Program-made: the position numbers and the translations under genes
The notes under the pieces: generated by a model
Told to the model about the DNA's origin: nothing
The model's input: only the letters and a program-made list of their open reading frames with translations
Databases searched by the model: none
Assembly: GCA_900321055.1 (NCBI GenBank)
Contig: ONUQ01000191.1
Coordinates: 1 to 5,145 of the forward strand
Source: an uncultured Elusimicrobia bacterium
GTDB lineage: Bacteria > Elusimicrobiota > Endomicrobiia > Endomicrobiales > Endomicrobiaceae
Direction: 5' to 3'
Length of the DNA stretch: 5,145 nucleotides
Part shown: one piece after another, positions 1-5,145 of the stretch
How positions within the stretch are numbered: the stretch's first letter is position 1
Layout of the letters: the number at the start of each line of letters is the position of its first letter

Positions 1-2
1 AC

Positions 3-449
3 AAAAAAGTATCTGTAAAATTGGAATTAAAAAACAATAAACAATCAAATTTGGGAATTCCTTTGCCTAAAGGTAAGATTAGGGTTTTTAAAAATGACGG
101 TGATAGTTTAGAGTTTGTTGGTGAGGATAAAATAAACCATACTCCGGAAAATGAAGATATAAGTTTGATATTAGGAAATGCTTTTGATATTACCGCTAAA
201 AAAGAAAGAATAAACAAAATTTCAGGTTCTTCATCGGCGGAAGAAACATTTGAAATTACTTTAAAAAATGCAAAATCAGAATCTGTTAAAGTTAATGTTA
301 TTGAAAATTTTTACAGTTGGACTAATTGGAAAATAACATCCAGTTCCTTAAAGTATACTAAAAAGAATTCAAATCAAATTTGTTTTATAGTGGAAATTCC
401 GGCAAAGTCGGAAAAAAAAGTTTCATACAAGGTAAAATATTCATGGTAG
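3..449 (+). CDS. DUF4139 domain protein, C-terminal part (5' end outside window)
   Basis: The frame is open from the left edge, so only the last 148 residues are visible and the true start lies upstream. The fragment matches the C-terminal half of DUF4139 as I know the family: an LGIPLPKGKIRVF strand (visible residues about 17-29), the hallmark GEDKINHTP (40-48), then LILGNAFDIT, an NWKITSSS segment and the closing PAKSEKKVSYKVKYSW. It looks like a beta-rich, soluble or secreted domain with no membrane segment in this part. DUF4139 proteins are often exported and have no settled function, and I do not assign one. A run of eight A (412-419) near the end keeps the frame. The stop codon lies inside the start of deoC, so the two genes overlap by 7 bases and are probably co-transcribed and translationally coupled. 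Family call is fairly sure; role unknown. Confidence 0.8.
   Translation, partial: KKVSVKLELKNNKQSNLGIPLPKGKIRVFKNDGDSLEFVGEDKINHTPENEDISLILGNAFDITAKKERINKISGSSSAEETFEITLKNAKSESVKVNVIENFYSWTNWKITSSSLKYTKKNSNQICFIVEIPAKSEKKVSYKVKYSW
214..231 (+). repeat. 18-base direct repeat, copy 1 (inside DUF4139 gene)
   Basis: The string acaaaatttcaggttctt occurs here and again exactly at 4754-4771; extended left to 211 the match is 20 of 21. Here it encodes part of the INKISGSS stretch of the DUF4139 protein. Confidence 0.6.
429..432 (+). promoter_or_regulatory. Shine-Dalgarno for deoC
   Basis: AAGG lies 10 bases before ATG 443, inside the end of the DUF4139 gene. It supports the 443 start over the in-frame ATG at 380. 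Confidence 0.5.
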
Positions 450-1084
450 ATATATCGGCACTTATAGATCATACATTATTAAAACCAACTGCATCATATG
501 ATGATTTTAAAATATTGTGTGAACAGGCAGTAGAACATTTTTTTTGTTCTGTTTGTGTTCCACCGTATATTGTCGGGAGTTGTAAAAATGCTTTAAAAGA
601 TACTAAAGTGAATGTTTGTACCGTAATAGGATTTCCTTTAGGTTATAACAGTTGCATTGGAAAGATTACAGAAGCAAAACAAGCAATAAAAAGTGGTGCA
701 GATGAAATAGATGCCGTTATAAATATATCTGCATTAAAATCAAAAGATTTTAAATATGTAGATAAAGAAATTTCCTTATTAAGAAAAACTACTGTAAATA
801 AAACTTTGAAAATTATTATAGAAACAGCATATCTGAATAAAGAAGAAAAACATAGGATTGCGGATATAATTTTAAAAAACAAAGTTGATTTTTTAAAAAC
901 TTCTACAGGATTTACTCCAACAGGTGCAATGATAGAAGATATCCGATTTTTTAAAAATATTTTAAAAAATGATGTGAAAATAAAGGCTTCAGGCGGAATA
1001 TCAACATATAAACAAGCCAAAGACTTAATTAATGCGGGAGCCAGCAGATTAGGAACATCAAAATCATTGCAAATAATTTCTTAA
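443..1084 (+). CDS. deoC: Deoxyribose-phosphate aldolase (DERA)
   Basis: A class I aldolase of 213 aa that cleaves 2-deoxy-D-ribose 5-phosphate to glyceraldehyde 3-phosphate and acetaldehyde in the cytoplasm, the last step of deoxynucleoside salvage. The family signatures are present in order: LIDHTLLKP (residues 7-15), CTVIGFPLG (59-67), EIDAVINI with the proton-relay Asp90 (equivalent to E. coli Asp102), LKTSTGF with the Schiff-base Lys152, and KASGGI with Lys181 (equivalent to E. coli Lys201). The length is typical of the short bacterial form. ATG 443 is chosen because the conserved DISALIDHTLLKP begins right after it and AAGG (429-432) lies 10 bases upstream. The ATG at 380 would add 21 unrelated residues inside the DUF4139 gene. 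The common ANT-type residues after GFPLG are replaced by YNS, a mild divergence. Its stop lies 1 base before the next start, so it is part of the operon. Confidence 0.95.
   Translation: MVDISALIDHTLLKPTASYDDFKILCEQAVEHFFCSVCVPPYIVGSCKNALKDTKVNVCTVIGFPLGYNSCIGKITEAKQAIKSGADEIDAVINISALKSKDFKYVDKEISLLRKTTVNKTLKIIIETAYLNKEEKHRIADIILKNKVDFLKTSTGFTPTGAMIEDIRFFKNILKNDVKIKASGGISTYKQAKDLINAGASRLGTSKSLQIIS
532..550 (+). repeat. Hairpin with T8 tract inside deoC
   Basis: AGAACA (532-537) and TGTTCT (545-550) are perfect inverted arms around seven T. The RNA stem can extend by two G-U pairs and one A-U pair to 529/553. The T run is eight long (538-545). It encodes EHFFCS of deoC, and the frame is intact across it. 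Confidence 0.4.
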
Positions 1085-1085
1085 A

Positions 1086-1604
1086 ATGAATAAACAAATA
1101 GTAAAAAATATTCTTATAACGGTATCACTTATTGTTTTAACAATTTTTGTTTGGCTGTTTCTTGTATATTTTTTTTTAACAAGTGAATTAAAAAAAGAAA
1201 TATATATTGTTATGGAACAAATTAATCAACCGTTATCAGAATATTTTTCTACCGATAAGAAACAAATATTGGTTACAAAATTGGAGAATAATCAGTATAT
1301 TAGTGCTATAAATTTAATTGATAAACAAAATAATATATTTGAAAAGAAAATAAATTCTTTATTATTATCATTAATAAAAGTTTCTTATCATATAAAAAGA
1401 GATAATAAAATAATCGGATATATAGAAATTTTTCCATCGTATAAACTGTTAGAAAAAATTTTGTCCGGTAAAACAAATATAGCAATAATCATATTAATTC
1501 TGTTATTTTTATCAGGAGTTATTACTTTAATTGTTTTATATATACTCAGTTTTTTATATATTATCCTCAAAAACAAATTAAAAATATTACAAATGATATT
1601 ATAG
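1086..1604 (+). CDS. Membrane sensor protein, N-terminal portion (two TM helices, extracytoplasmic domain), interrupted by frameshift
   Basis: This reading frame encodes 172 aa. There is a short positively charged N-terminus, TM1 (about residues 8-32), an extracytoplasmic region of about 95 residues (33-128) and TM2 (about 131-158). The outer region carries an AINLIDKQNNIFEK strand pair and a DNKIIGYIEIF strand, the kind of short sensor fold found in two-TM receptors; I cannot name the fold with certainty. Just after TM2 the frame degenerates into KNKLKILQMIL and stops at TAG 1602-1604. The continuation with a HAMP-like Pro and helix is in the -1 frame, so this is most likely the front of a 554-aa protein ending at 2749. 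The start lies 1 base after the deoC stop and has no obvious Shine-Dalgarno, suggesting coupled reinitiation. A run of nine T (1169-1177) inside TM1 keeps the frame. If the break is real, the product may be only an orphan membrane piece. Confidence 0.6.
   Translation: MNKQIVKNILITVSLIVLTIFVWLFLVYFFLTSELKKEIYIVMEQINQPLSEYFSTDKKQILVTKLENNQYISAINLIDKQNNIFEKKINSLLLSLIKVSYHIKRDNKIIGYIEIFPSYKLLEKILSGKTNIAIIILILLFLSGVITLIVLYILSFLYIILKNKLKILQMIL
1550..1556 (+). other. Probable frameshift site (-1) joining sensor N- and C-terminal parts
   Basis: Six T at 1550-1555 followed by A sit in frame as AGT TTT TTA, giving the heptamer T TTT TTA. Upstream, frame 3 makes sense (TM2). Downstream, frame 2 makes sense: IYYPQKQIKNI follows at once, with a Pro right after the membrane as in HAMP linkers. 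Frame 2 is free of stops from 1472 and frame 3 stops at 1602, so the change must fall between these; the T run at the end of TM2 is the best place. One missing T (mutation or assembly error) explains it most simply. Joined, the protein would be 554 aa. Confidence 0.7.
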
Positions 1605-1660
1605 ATAACAAATATATTAATTTTAATGAATTTGATACGGGAATTTGGAAAAGTGTTATC

Positions 1661-2749
1661 TTGGAATTAAAAAGACTTAATAATAAAGTCTTTAACATTG
1701 ATTCAACTATGGAACTGTTAGCATACACTGGCAGTATCGTAAAATCAGATTTGGAATTGGTTAATTTAATACATGTAATTTTTAATGTAATTCAAAATAA
1801 GTTAAATAATTCAATGTGTGCTATATTAGTATATGATGATAATGAACAACTAAAGATACTTACCAAGAATACTTTTATTTCTAATTGGGTTTCTTCCGTT
1901 GCAAAAAATTCTAAAAATTATATTTGGAAATCTTATGCGGGAAATCAAGAAATTGTTATAAATACAAAAAAACATATAAATAAAGAAATATTAGGGGAAT
2001 TATATGCTGAAAATATAGCTTCTTTTATATCTGTTCCTATTGTTGATAATGATAAAAAATGTATAGGTGTTTTTGTTGTTACAAATAAAATAGAAAATTC
2101 TTTTAATTCGGATATTGTTGATATTATAAAAGTTTCAGCAAACTGCATAGCACTTTTGATAAACAGACTTAATGATTACAAACAAATAACACAAATCAAT
2201 GAAAAAATTAAAATAGAACAAAAATCTTTAATTAACGAATTGAATGAAACAAATAATCTTCTTATAAATAAGGAAAAGGAATTAAAATCTATTATAGATA
2301 TTTCTAAATATATTTGTGAAAACGGAAATATAACTGATATAATAAATTATATTTCTAAAAAAGTAAAAGAATTTTTAAAAATTGAAAAATTTGGAATACT
2401 TGTTTATGATAATAATGATGATACATTAAGTTCGCTAAAAGGGTCTTTTGATATAAATAAAGATTTACAAATAAAAGGCAAAAAAGATACAATATATGGA
2501 AAGATTATAGATACCGGTAAATATGTTATTTTAAATAATGATGTTGTATCAAATAAATACTCGGATATTTTTCTTTGTAATGAAATAAAATTAAATTCTG
2601 CAATTTTTGTTCCTATAAAGAAAAAAGATAAAGTTGTTGCCGTAATGTTAGCAGTTAACAAGCCGGATGAAAAGTTTAGTTATTTGGATGTAAAATTTTT
2701 AGAATATATAGCTATTATAATTTATTCTATAACAGACAAGATAAAATAA
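1661..2749 (+). CDS. Twin-GAF sensory protein, C-terminal portion of the interrupted membrane sensor
   Basis: As called from TTG 1661 this is 362 aa, but the frame is open back to 1472 and encodes meaningful HAMP-like sequence (YYPQKQIKNITNDII) from about 1559. The 1661 start is therefore probably only apparent; a GGAAAAG at 1647-1653 could serve it, and ATG 1709 is another option. From 1661: a helical linker (1-30), GAF 1 (about 31-167, with SVPIVDNDKKCIGVFVVTNK), a charged coiled coil (about 168-210), and GAF 2 (about 223-357, with FVPIKKKDKVVAVMLAVNKP and YLDVKFLEYIA). GAF domains bind small ligands such as cyclic nucleotides or mediate dimerisation; the ligand cannot be read here. The protein ends directly after GAF 2: there is no HisKA, HATPase, GGDEF, EAL, HD-GYP, PP2C or DNA-binding domain. 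Base composition is very AT-rich, more so than the transketolase genes. Domain call firm, function unknown. Confidence 0.75.
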   Translation: MELKRLNNKVFNIDSTMELLAYTGSIVKSDLELVNLIHVIFNVIQNKLNNSMCAILVYDDNEQLKILTKNTFISNWVSSVAKNSKNYIWKSYAGNQEIVINTKKHINKEILGELYAENIASFISVPIVDNDKKCIGVFVVTNKIENSFNSDIVDIIKVSANCIALLINRLNDYKQITQINEKIKIEQKSLINELNETNNLLINKEKELKSIIDISKYICENGNITDIINYISKKVKEFLKIEKFGILVYDNNDDTLSSLKGSFDINKDLQIKGKKDTIYGKIIDTGKYVILNNDVVSNKYSDIFLCNEIKLNSAIFVPIKKKDKVVAVMLAVNKPDEKFSYLDVKFLEYIAIIIYSITDKIK

Positions 2750-2760
2750 AAGTTTATAAT

Positions 2761-2766
2761 GGGGGA
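2761..2766 (+). promoter_or_regulatory. Shine-Dalgarno for tktN
   Basis: GGGGGA lies 6 bases before ATG 2773 in a 23-base gap after the sensor gene. It is an unusually G-rich purine block for this AT-rich sequence and fixes the start. Confidence 0.7.
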
Positions 2767-2772
2767 ATACAA

Positions 2773-3597
2773 ATGAAAGTAGCTGATTTAAAAGCTATAT
2801 CAGCATCTGTTAGAAAAGAAATACTTAAAATGTTGCAAAAAGCAGGGTCGGGACATCCGGGAGGAAGTTTGTCTGCAGTAGAACTTTTAGTTGACTTATA
2901 TAACAATCATTTGAATTTTAATAAAGATAATTTTCAAGACAAGAATAGAGATTATTTCATTTTATCTAAAGGGCATGTTTGTCCTGTTTTATATGCCGTA
3001 CTTGCTCAAATAGGATGTATTCCTAAAGAAGAATTAGACACATTAAGAAAAATTGGAAGCCGTTTACAAGGTCATCCTGCAAAAGATAAAAATCTTCCGG
3101 GAATAGAAGTGTCTACAGGTTCTTTGGGATATGGATTATCTATTGCATTAGGTATTGCGAAGGGAATAAAAACTTTAAAACAGGATAATAGAGTTTATGT
3201 TCTTATGGGAGACGGTGAACAACAGGAAGGTTCCGTGTGGGAAGCTGTAATGTGTGCATCACATTTTAAACTTGATAATTTATGTGCCATAGTTGATTGT
3301 AATAATTTGCAAATAGATGGTAAAGTAGAAGATGTTTTAAATGTTTATCCTCTATCAGATAAATACAGAGCTTTTGGTTGGAATGTTATAGAAATAGACG
3401 GACACAATTTGGAAGAAATTGATAATGCTTATATTCAAGCAAAAAATTGTAAAGGAAAACCTACTGTAATAATTGCAAGAACAATTAAAGGCAAAGGTGT
3501 TTCTTTTATGGAAAATGTTGCTAATTGGCATGGAAAAGTTCCTAATGAGCAACAATTAGAGCAAGCATTAAAAGAAATAGATTTAAGTTTAAAATAA
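2773..3597 (+). CDS. tktN: Transketolase, N-terminal (thiamine-diphosphate-binding) subunit
   Basis: A 274-aa protein covering the first, diphosphate-binding domain of transketolase, the usual length for the split form. It pairs with the next gene to form the enzyme that transfers two-carbon ketol units between sugar phosphates in the non-oxidative pentose phosphate pathway (cytoplasm). Visible motifs: GSGHPGGSLS with His28, SKGH with His68, GHP with His101, STGSLGYG (114-121), the ThDP/Mg motif GDGEQQEG (146-153) closing at Asn177-Asn178, and a C-terminal KGKGVSFME...WHGKVP with His253. These correspond to E. coli TktA His26, His66, His100, the GDG-NN motif and His261. Tyr120 stands where most relatives I recall have Gln. 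The gap to the next gene is 21 bases. The sugar specificity of split transketolases varies (sulfofructose and apulose-phosphate versions exist), so the exact substrate is inferred. Confidence 0.93.
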   Translation: MKVADLKAISASVRKEILKMLQKAGSGHPGGSLSAVELLVDLYNNHLNFNKDNFQDKNRDYFILSKGHVCPVLYAVLAQIGCIPKEELDTLRKIGSRLQGHPAKDKNLPGIEVSTGSLGYGLSIALGIAKGIKTLKQDNRVYVLMGDGEQQEGSVWEAVMCASHFKLDNLCAIVDCNNLQIDGKVEDVLNVYPLSDKYRAFGWNVIEIDGHNLEEIDNAYIQAKNCKGKPTVIIARTIKGKGVSFMENVANWHGKVPNEQQLEQALKEIDLSLK

Positions 3598-3604
3598 TAT
3601 TATT

Positions 3605-3609
3605 AAGGA
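3605..3609 (+). promoter_or_regulatory. Shine-Dalgarno for tktC
   Basis: AAGGA lies 9 bases before ATG 3619, in the 21-base gap after tktN. It supports this start and separate translation of the two subunits. Confidence 0.65.
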
Positions 3610-3618
3610 TTTAAAGTT

Positions 3619-4566
3619 ATGGTAAATATTTTTGGTAACAAAGCTACAAGGTTTGGTTTTGGAGAGGGGTTGGTTGAACTAGGTAAAAAGAATGATAAAG
3701 TTTTTGCTCTTGGTGCAGATACTGTTTCATCCGTTGCAATGGATGGATTTCAAAAAGAATTTCCTGAAAGATTTGTTAATGTTGGAATAGCAGAAACAAA
3801 TTTGTTGGGGGTTGCAGCAGGATTATCTATTGCAGGATTTATTCCTTTTGTTTCTACTTACGGAGTATTTGCTTCGGGAAGACCGTGGGAACAAATCAGA
3901 ACTACAATTTGTTATTCTAAATTAAATGTAAAAATCGGCGGTTCTCATTCAGGACTTATGGTTGGTCCGGATGGAGCTACTCACCAAGCTTTAGAAGAAA
4001 TTTCTATAATGAGATGTTTGCCGAAAATGACAGTTTTAGTTCCTTGCGATTTAATAGAAACTAAAAAAGCAACTATTGCTGCAGCTTATTATAATGGTCC
4101 TGTTTATATAAGATACGGAAGAGAAAATATTCCTATAATTACTGACGATAAAACTCCTTTTGAAATAGGTAAAGCTATAAAAGTGAGAGAAGGAAATGAT
4201 GTTTGCATTATGGCTTGTGGTTCAATGGTATATGAAGCATTAATGGCAGCGGAACTTTTAGAAAAAGAAAATATAAAAGCACGAGTACTAAATATACATA
4301 CAATAAAACCGATAGATAAACAAGCAATAATTGAAGCAACAAAAGATTGTGGTGCAATAGTAACTGCCGAGGAACATCAAATATTCGGAGGATTTGGAAG
4401 TGCCGTAGCGGAAGTTGTAGTTGCAAATAATCCTGTTCCGATGGAATTTATCGGAATAAAAGATACTTTTGGAGAATCCGGTAATCCGGCAGATTTAATT
4501 GTTAAGTATGGTTTAAAAGATGTAAATATAGCAGAAGCCGTTAGAAAAGTTTTGAAAAGAAAATAG
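3619..4566 (+). CDS. tktC: Transketolase, C-terminal (pyrimidine-binding) subunit
   Basis: A 315-aa protein with the second and third domains of transketolase, the normal length for the split C-terminal subunit. The pyrimidine-binding domain (about 1-170) contains FVNVGIAETN with the catalytic Glu59 that activates the ThDP aminopyrimidine (E. coli Glu411), the STYGVFASGRPWEQIR segment, GPDGATHQ with Asp118 and His122 (E. coli Asp469 and His473), and YIRYGRE (163-169). The C-terminal transketolase domain (about 185-312) contains VCIMACGSMV, HTIKPID and the EEHQIFGGFGSAVAE motif (251-265). DXS and the pyruvate dehydrogenase beta subunit share this fold, but the pairing with the preceding N-subunit and the GPDGATHQ motif favour transketolase. 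With tktN it forms the complete enzyme. It is the last recognisable gene of the operon. Confidence 0.93.
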   Translation: MVNIFGNKATRFGFGEGLVELGKKNDKVFALGADTVSSVAMDGFQKEFPERFVNVGIAETNLLGVAAGLSIAGFIPFVSTYGVFASGRPWEQIRTTICYSKLNVKIGGSHSGLMVGPDGATHQALEEISIMRCLPKMTVLVPCDLIETKKATIAAAYYNGPVYIRYGRENIPIITDDKTPFEIGKAIKVREGNDVCIMACGSMVYEALMAAELLEKENIKARVLNIHTIKPIDKQAIIEATKDCGAIVTAEEHQIFGGFGSAVAEVVVANNPVPMEFIGIKDTFGESGNPADLIVKYGLKDVNIAEAVRKVLKRK

Positions 4567-4580
4567 AACTACACTATAAT
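4552..4580 (+). promoter_or_regulatory. Sigma70-like promoter match facing the gene-free region
   Basis: TTGAAA (4552-4557, 5 of 6 to the -35 consensus) is followed after exactly 17 bases by TATAAT (4575-4580, 6 of 6). Transcription would start near 4587, just past the tktC stop, and run into the region without genes. In such AT-rich DNA near-consensus matches arise by chance, so this is a candidate only. Confidence 0.35.
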
Positions 4581-4608
4581 TAAGGTAAAAAAGAGATAAC
4601 CGATACTG

Positions 4609-4632
4609 TTTTATTGGGACAAACGAATAAAA
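4609..4632. repeat. AT-only inverted repeat downstream of tktC
   Basis: TTTTATT (4609-4615) and AATAAAA (4626-4632) are perfect complements around the 10-base loop GGGACAAACG. It lies 43 bases after the tktC stop and just inside the transcript expected from the candidate promoter. All pairs are A-T, so stability is low. Confidence 0.25.
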
Positions 4633-4694
4633 TATTAATGTGTAATTTGTATTTATGAAAAAACTTGTAAGTTTTAGTACCGTTTTTGGCATTA

Positions 4695-4730
4695 AATTTT
4701 CAGTTTAACATGAAAATTGTAATGTTTTTT
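4695..4730 (+). terminator. Weak candidate intrinsic terminator
   Basis: AATTTTCA (4695-4702) and TGAAAATT (4711-4718) form a perfect 8-bp stem with an 8-base loop. A run of six T (4725-4730) follows 6 bases later. The stem is almost all A-T pairs and the T run is not adjacent, so termination of the tkt transcript here is only possible, not shown. Confidence 0.25.
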
Positions 4731-4753
4731 AGGCATAATTGATAAAACTGTAG

Positions 4754-4771
4754 ACAAAATTTCAGGTTCTT
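4754..4771 (+). repeat. 18-base direct repeat, copy 2 (gene-free region)
   Basis: Exact copy of 214-231, same orientation, about 4.5 kb downstream. Flanking sequence does not align convincingly with the DUF4139 gene. Confidence 0.6.
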
Positions 4772-5145
4772 AAAATATAACAAGAAAGTTTTAAAAATAA
4801 AAGAATATAATTAAGAAAACAAACAAATAAATGATTAAATAGAGTAGTCGGTAGTTTATTTAAAACAAGAGAAGTAAGAAATATAGCAACTATATTAGGT
4901 ACAAGATAAAGAGGAAATATTAGACTGTTTATAACATATATTACACATAAAGTAAGATATGCTTCTTGTGTATTTCGTTTGTGATAAAGTTATCAGCAAA
5001 AATAAATGTAGATTTTATTTATAGAATGGAAAATTAGAAGGTTTGTAATCCGAATTAGCTAAAATAATAAATTCATTAAGAAAATATTCACAAAAGAAAG
5101 TATACAAAGAGTAAACAGCTAAAAGTAACAGTGAAAAATTTATTA

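Larger units (their letters stand above)
4567..5145. other. 579-base gene-free region
   Basis: No reading frame of useful length is seen on either strand, and no tRNA, tmRNA, RNase P or SRP RNA signature was recognised. All three + frames are broken by TAA, TAG and TGA about as often as base composition alone would predict. Some pieces read protein-like, for instance SLFKTREVRNIATILGTR in frame 2 around 4856-4909 and SELAKIINSLRKYSQKKVYK in frame 3 around 5049-5108. This could be a long-decayed gene, but it is not distinguishable from chance by eye. The region contains a promoter-like match at its left end, weak hairpins (4609-4632, 4660-4675, 4695-4718), and an 18-base copy of DUF4139 gene sequence (4754-4771). 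Confidence 0.6.

Noticed and set aside
380..442. Upstream ATG that would extend deoC by 21 residues
   Set aside because: The extra residues overlap the DUF4139 C-terminus and have no family counterpart. ATG 443 has its own Shine-Dalgarno and starts right before the conserved DHTLLKP segment.
643..1020. 125-codon open frame on the minus strand
   Set aside because: Lies entirely inside deoC, whose + strand motifs are unmistakable. It has no recognisable domain and is a shadow frame.
2733..2760. CAGACA-16-TATAAT promoter-like match before tktN
   Set aside because: The -35 is poor, and the predicted start near 2767 would fall past the Shine-Dalgarno at 2761-2766, leaving it out of the mRNA. More likely chance in AT-rich DNA.
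4660..4675. Palindrome AAAACTTGTAAGTTTT as a terminator
   Set aside because: Only about 6 A-T-rich pairs can form once the loop is allowed for, and no T run follows directly on the + strand. On the minus strand the trailing T stretch is short and no gene is there to terminate.
4655..4708. Short frame beginning MKKLVSFSTVFGIKF
   Set aside because: Looks like a signal-peptide start but stops after 17 codons and has no Shine-Dalgarno upstream. Continuing past stops gives a random stop density.
4900..4930. AAGAGGAAATATTAGAC resembling the RNase P RNA GAGGAAAGUC element
   Set aside because: Only a partial match. The rest of the conserved core and the closing P4 strand are absent downstream.
4959..5024. 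21-codon frame MLLVYFVCDKVISKNK
   Set aside because: Very short, no convincing ribosome binding site, no recognised family.

Overview
The window is a very AT-rich bacterial segment carrying one set of tightly packed genes on the + strand. It ends in a gene-free stretch of about 580 bases. Start codons, Shine-Dalgarno sequences, TAA/TAG stops and short overlaps are all ordinary bacterial ones under the standard code. A C-terminal DUF4139 domain and a two-TM sensor with GAF domains would fit a low-GC Gram-negative-type anaerobe or host-associated bacterium (Elusimicrobiota/Endomicrobia, Brachyspira and Fusobacteria are possible). Nothing in the sequence fixes the taxon, so this is only a guess.

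Layout: (1) bases 3-449 hold the C-terminal end of a DUF4139 protein whose start lies left of the window. (2) Bases 443-1084 hold deoC, deoxyribose-phosphate aldolase, overlapping the previous gene by 7 bases. (3) Bases 1086-2749 hold what reads as one membrane sensor: TM, extracytoplasmic domain, TM, HAMP-like linker, GAF, coiled coil, GAF. It is split by a -1 frame change near a run of six T at 1550-1555, so it appears as a 172-aa membrane piece (1086-1604) and a cytoplasmic twin-GAF piece (open from 1661, or from 1472 if starts are ignored). (4) Bases 2773-3597 and 3619-4566 encode the N- and C-terminal subunits of a split transketolase with all expected catalytic residues. (5) Bases 4567-5145 contain no credible gene. 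They hold a good sigma70-like promoter match at the left end, weak hairpins, and an 18-base exact copy of a stretch inside the DUF4139 gene.

Functionally, deoC yields glyceraldehyde 3-phosphate plus acetaldehyde from deoxyribose 5-phosphate. Transketolase moves two-carbon units between pentose phosphates and glyceraldehyde 3-phosphate. The operon therefore looks like a pentose/deoxyribose phosphate unit with a membrane sensor in the middle. That the sensor is functionally linked to the enzymes is inferred from co-location only. No undescribed system is clearly visible. The observations most worth checking are the interrupted sensor gene, its lack of any output domain, and the promoter pointing into the gene-free region.
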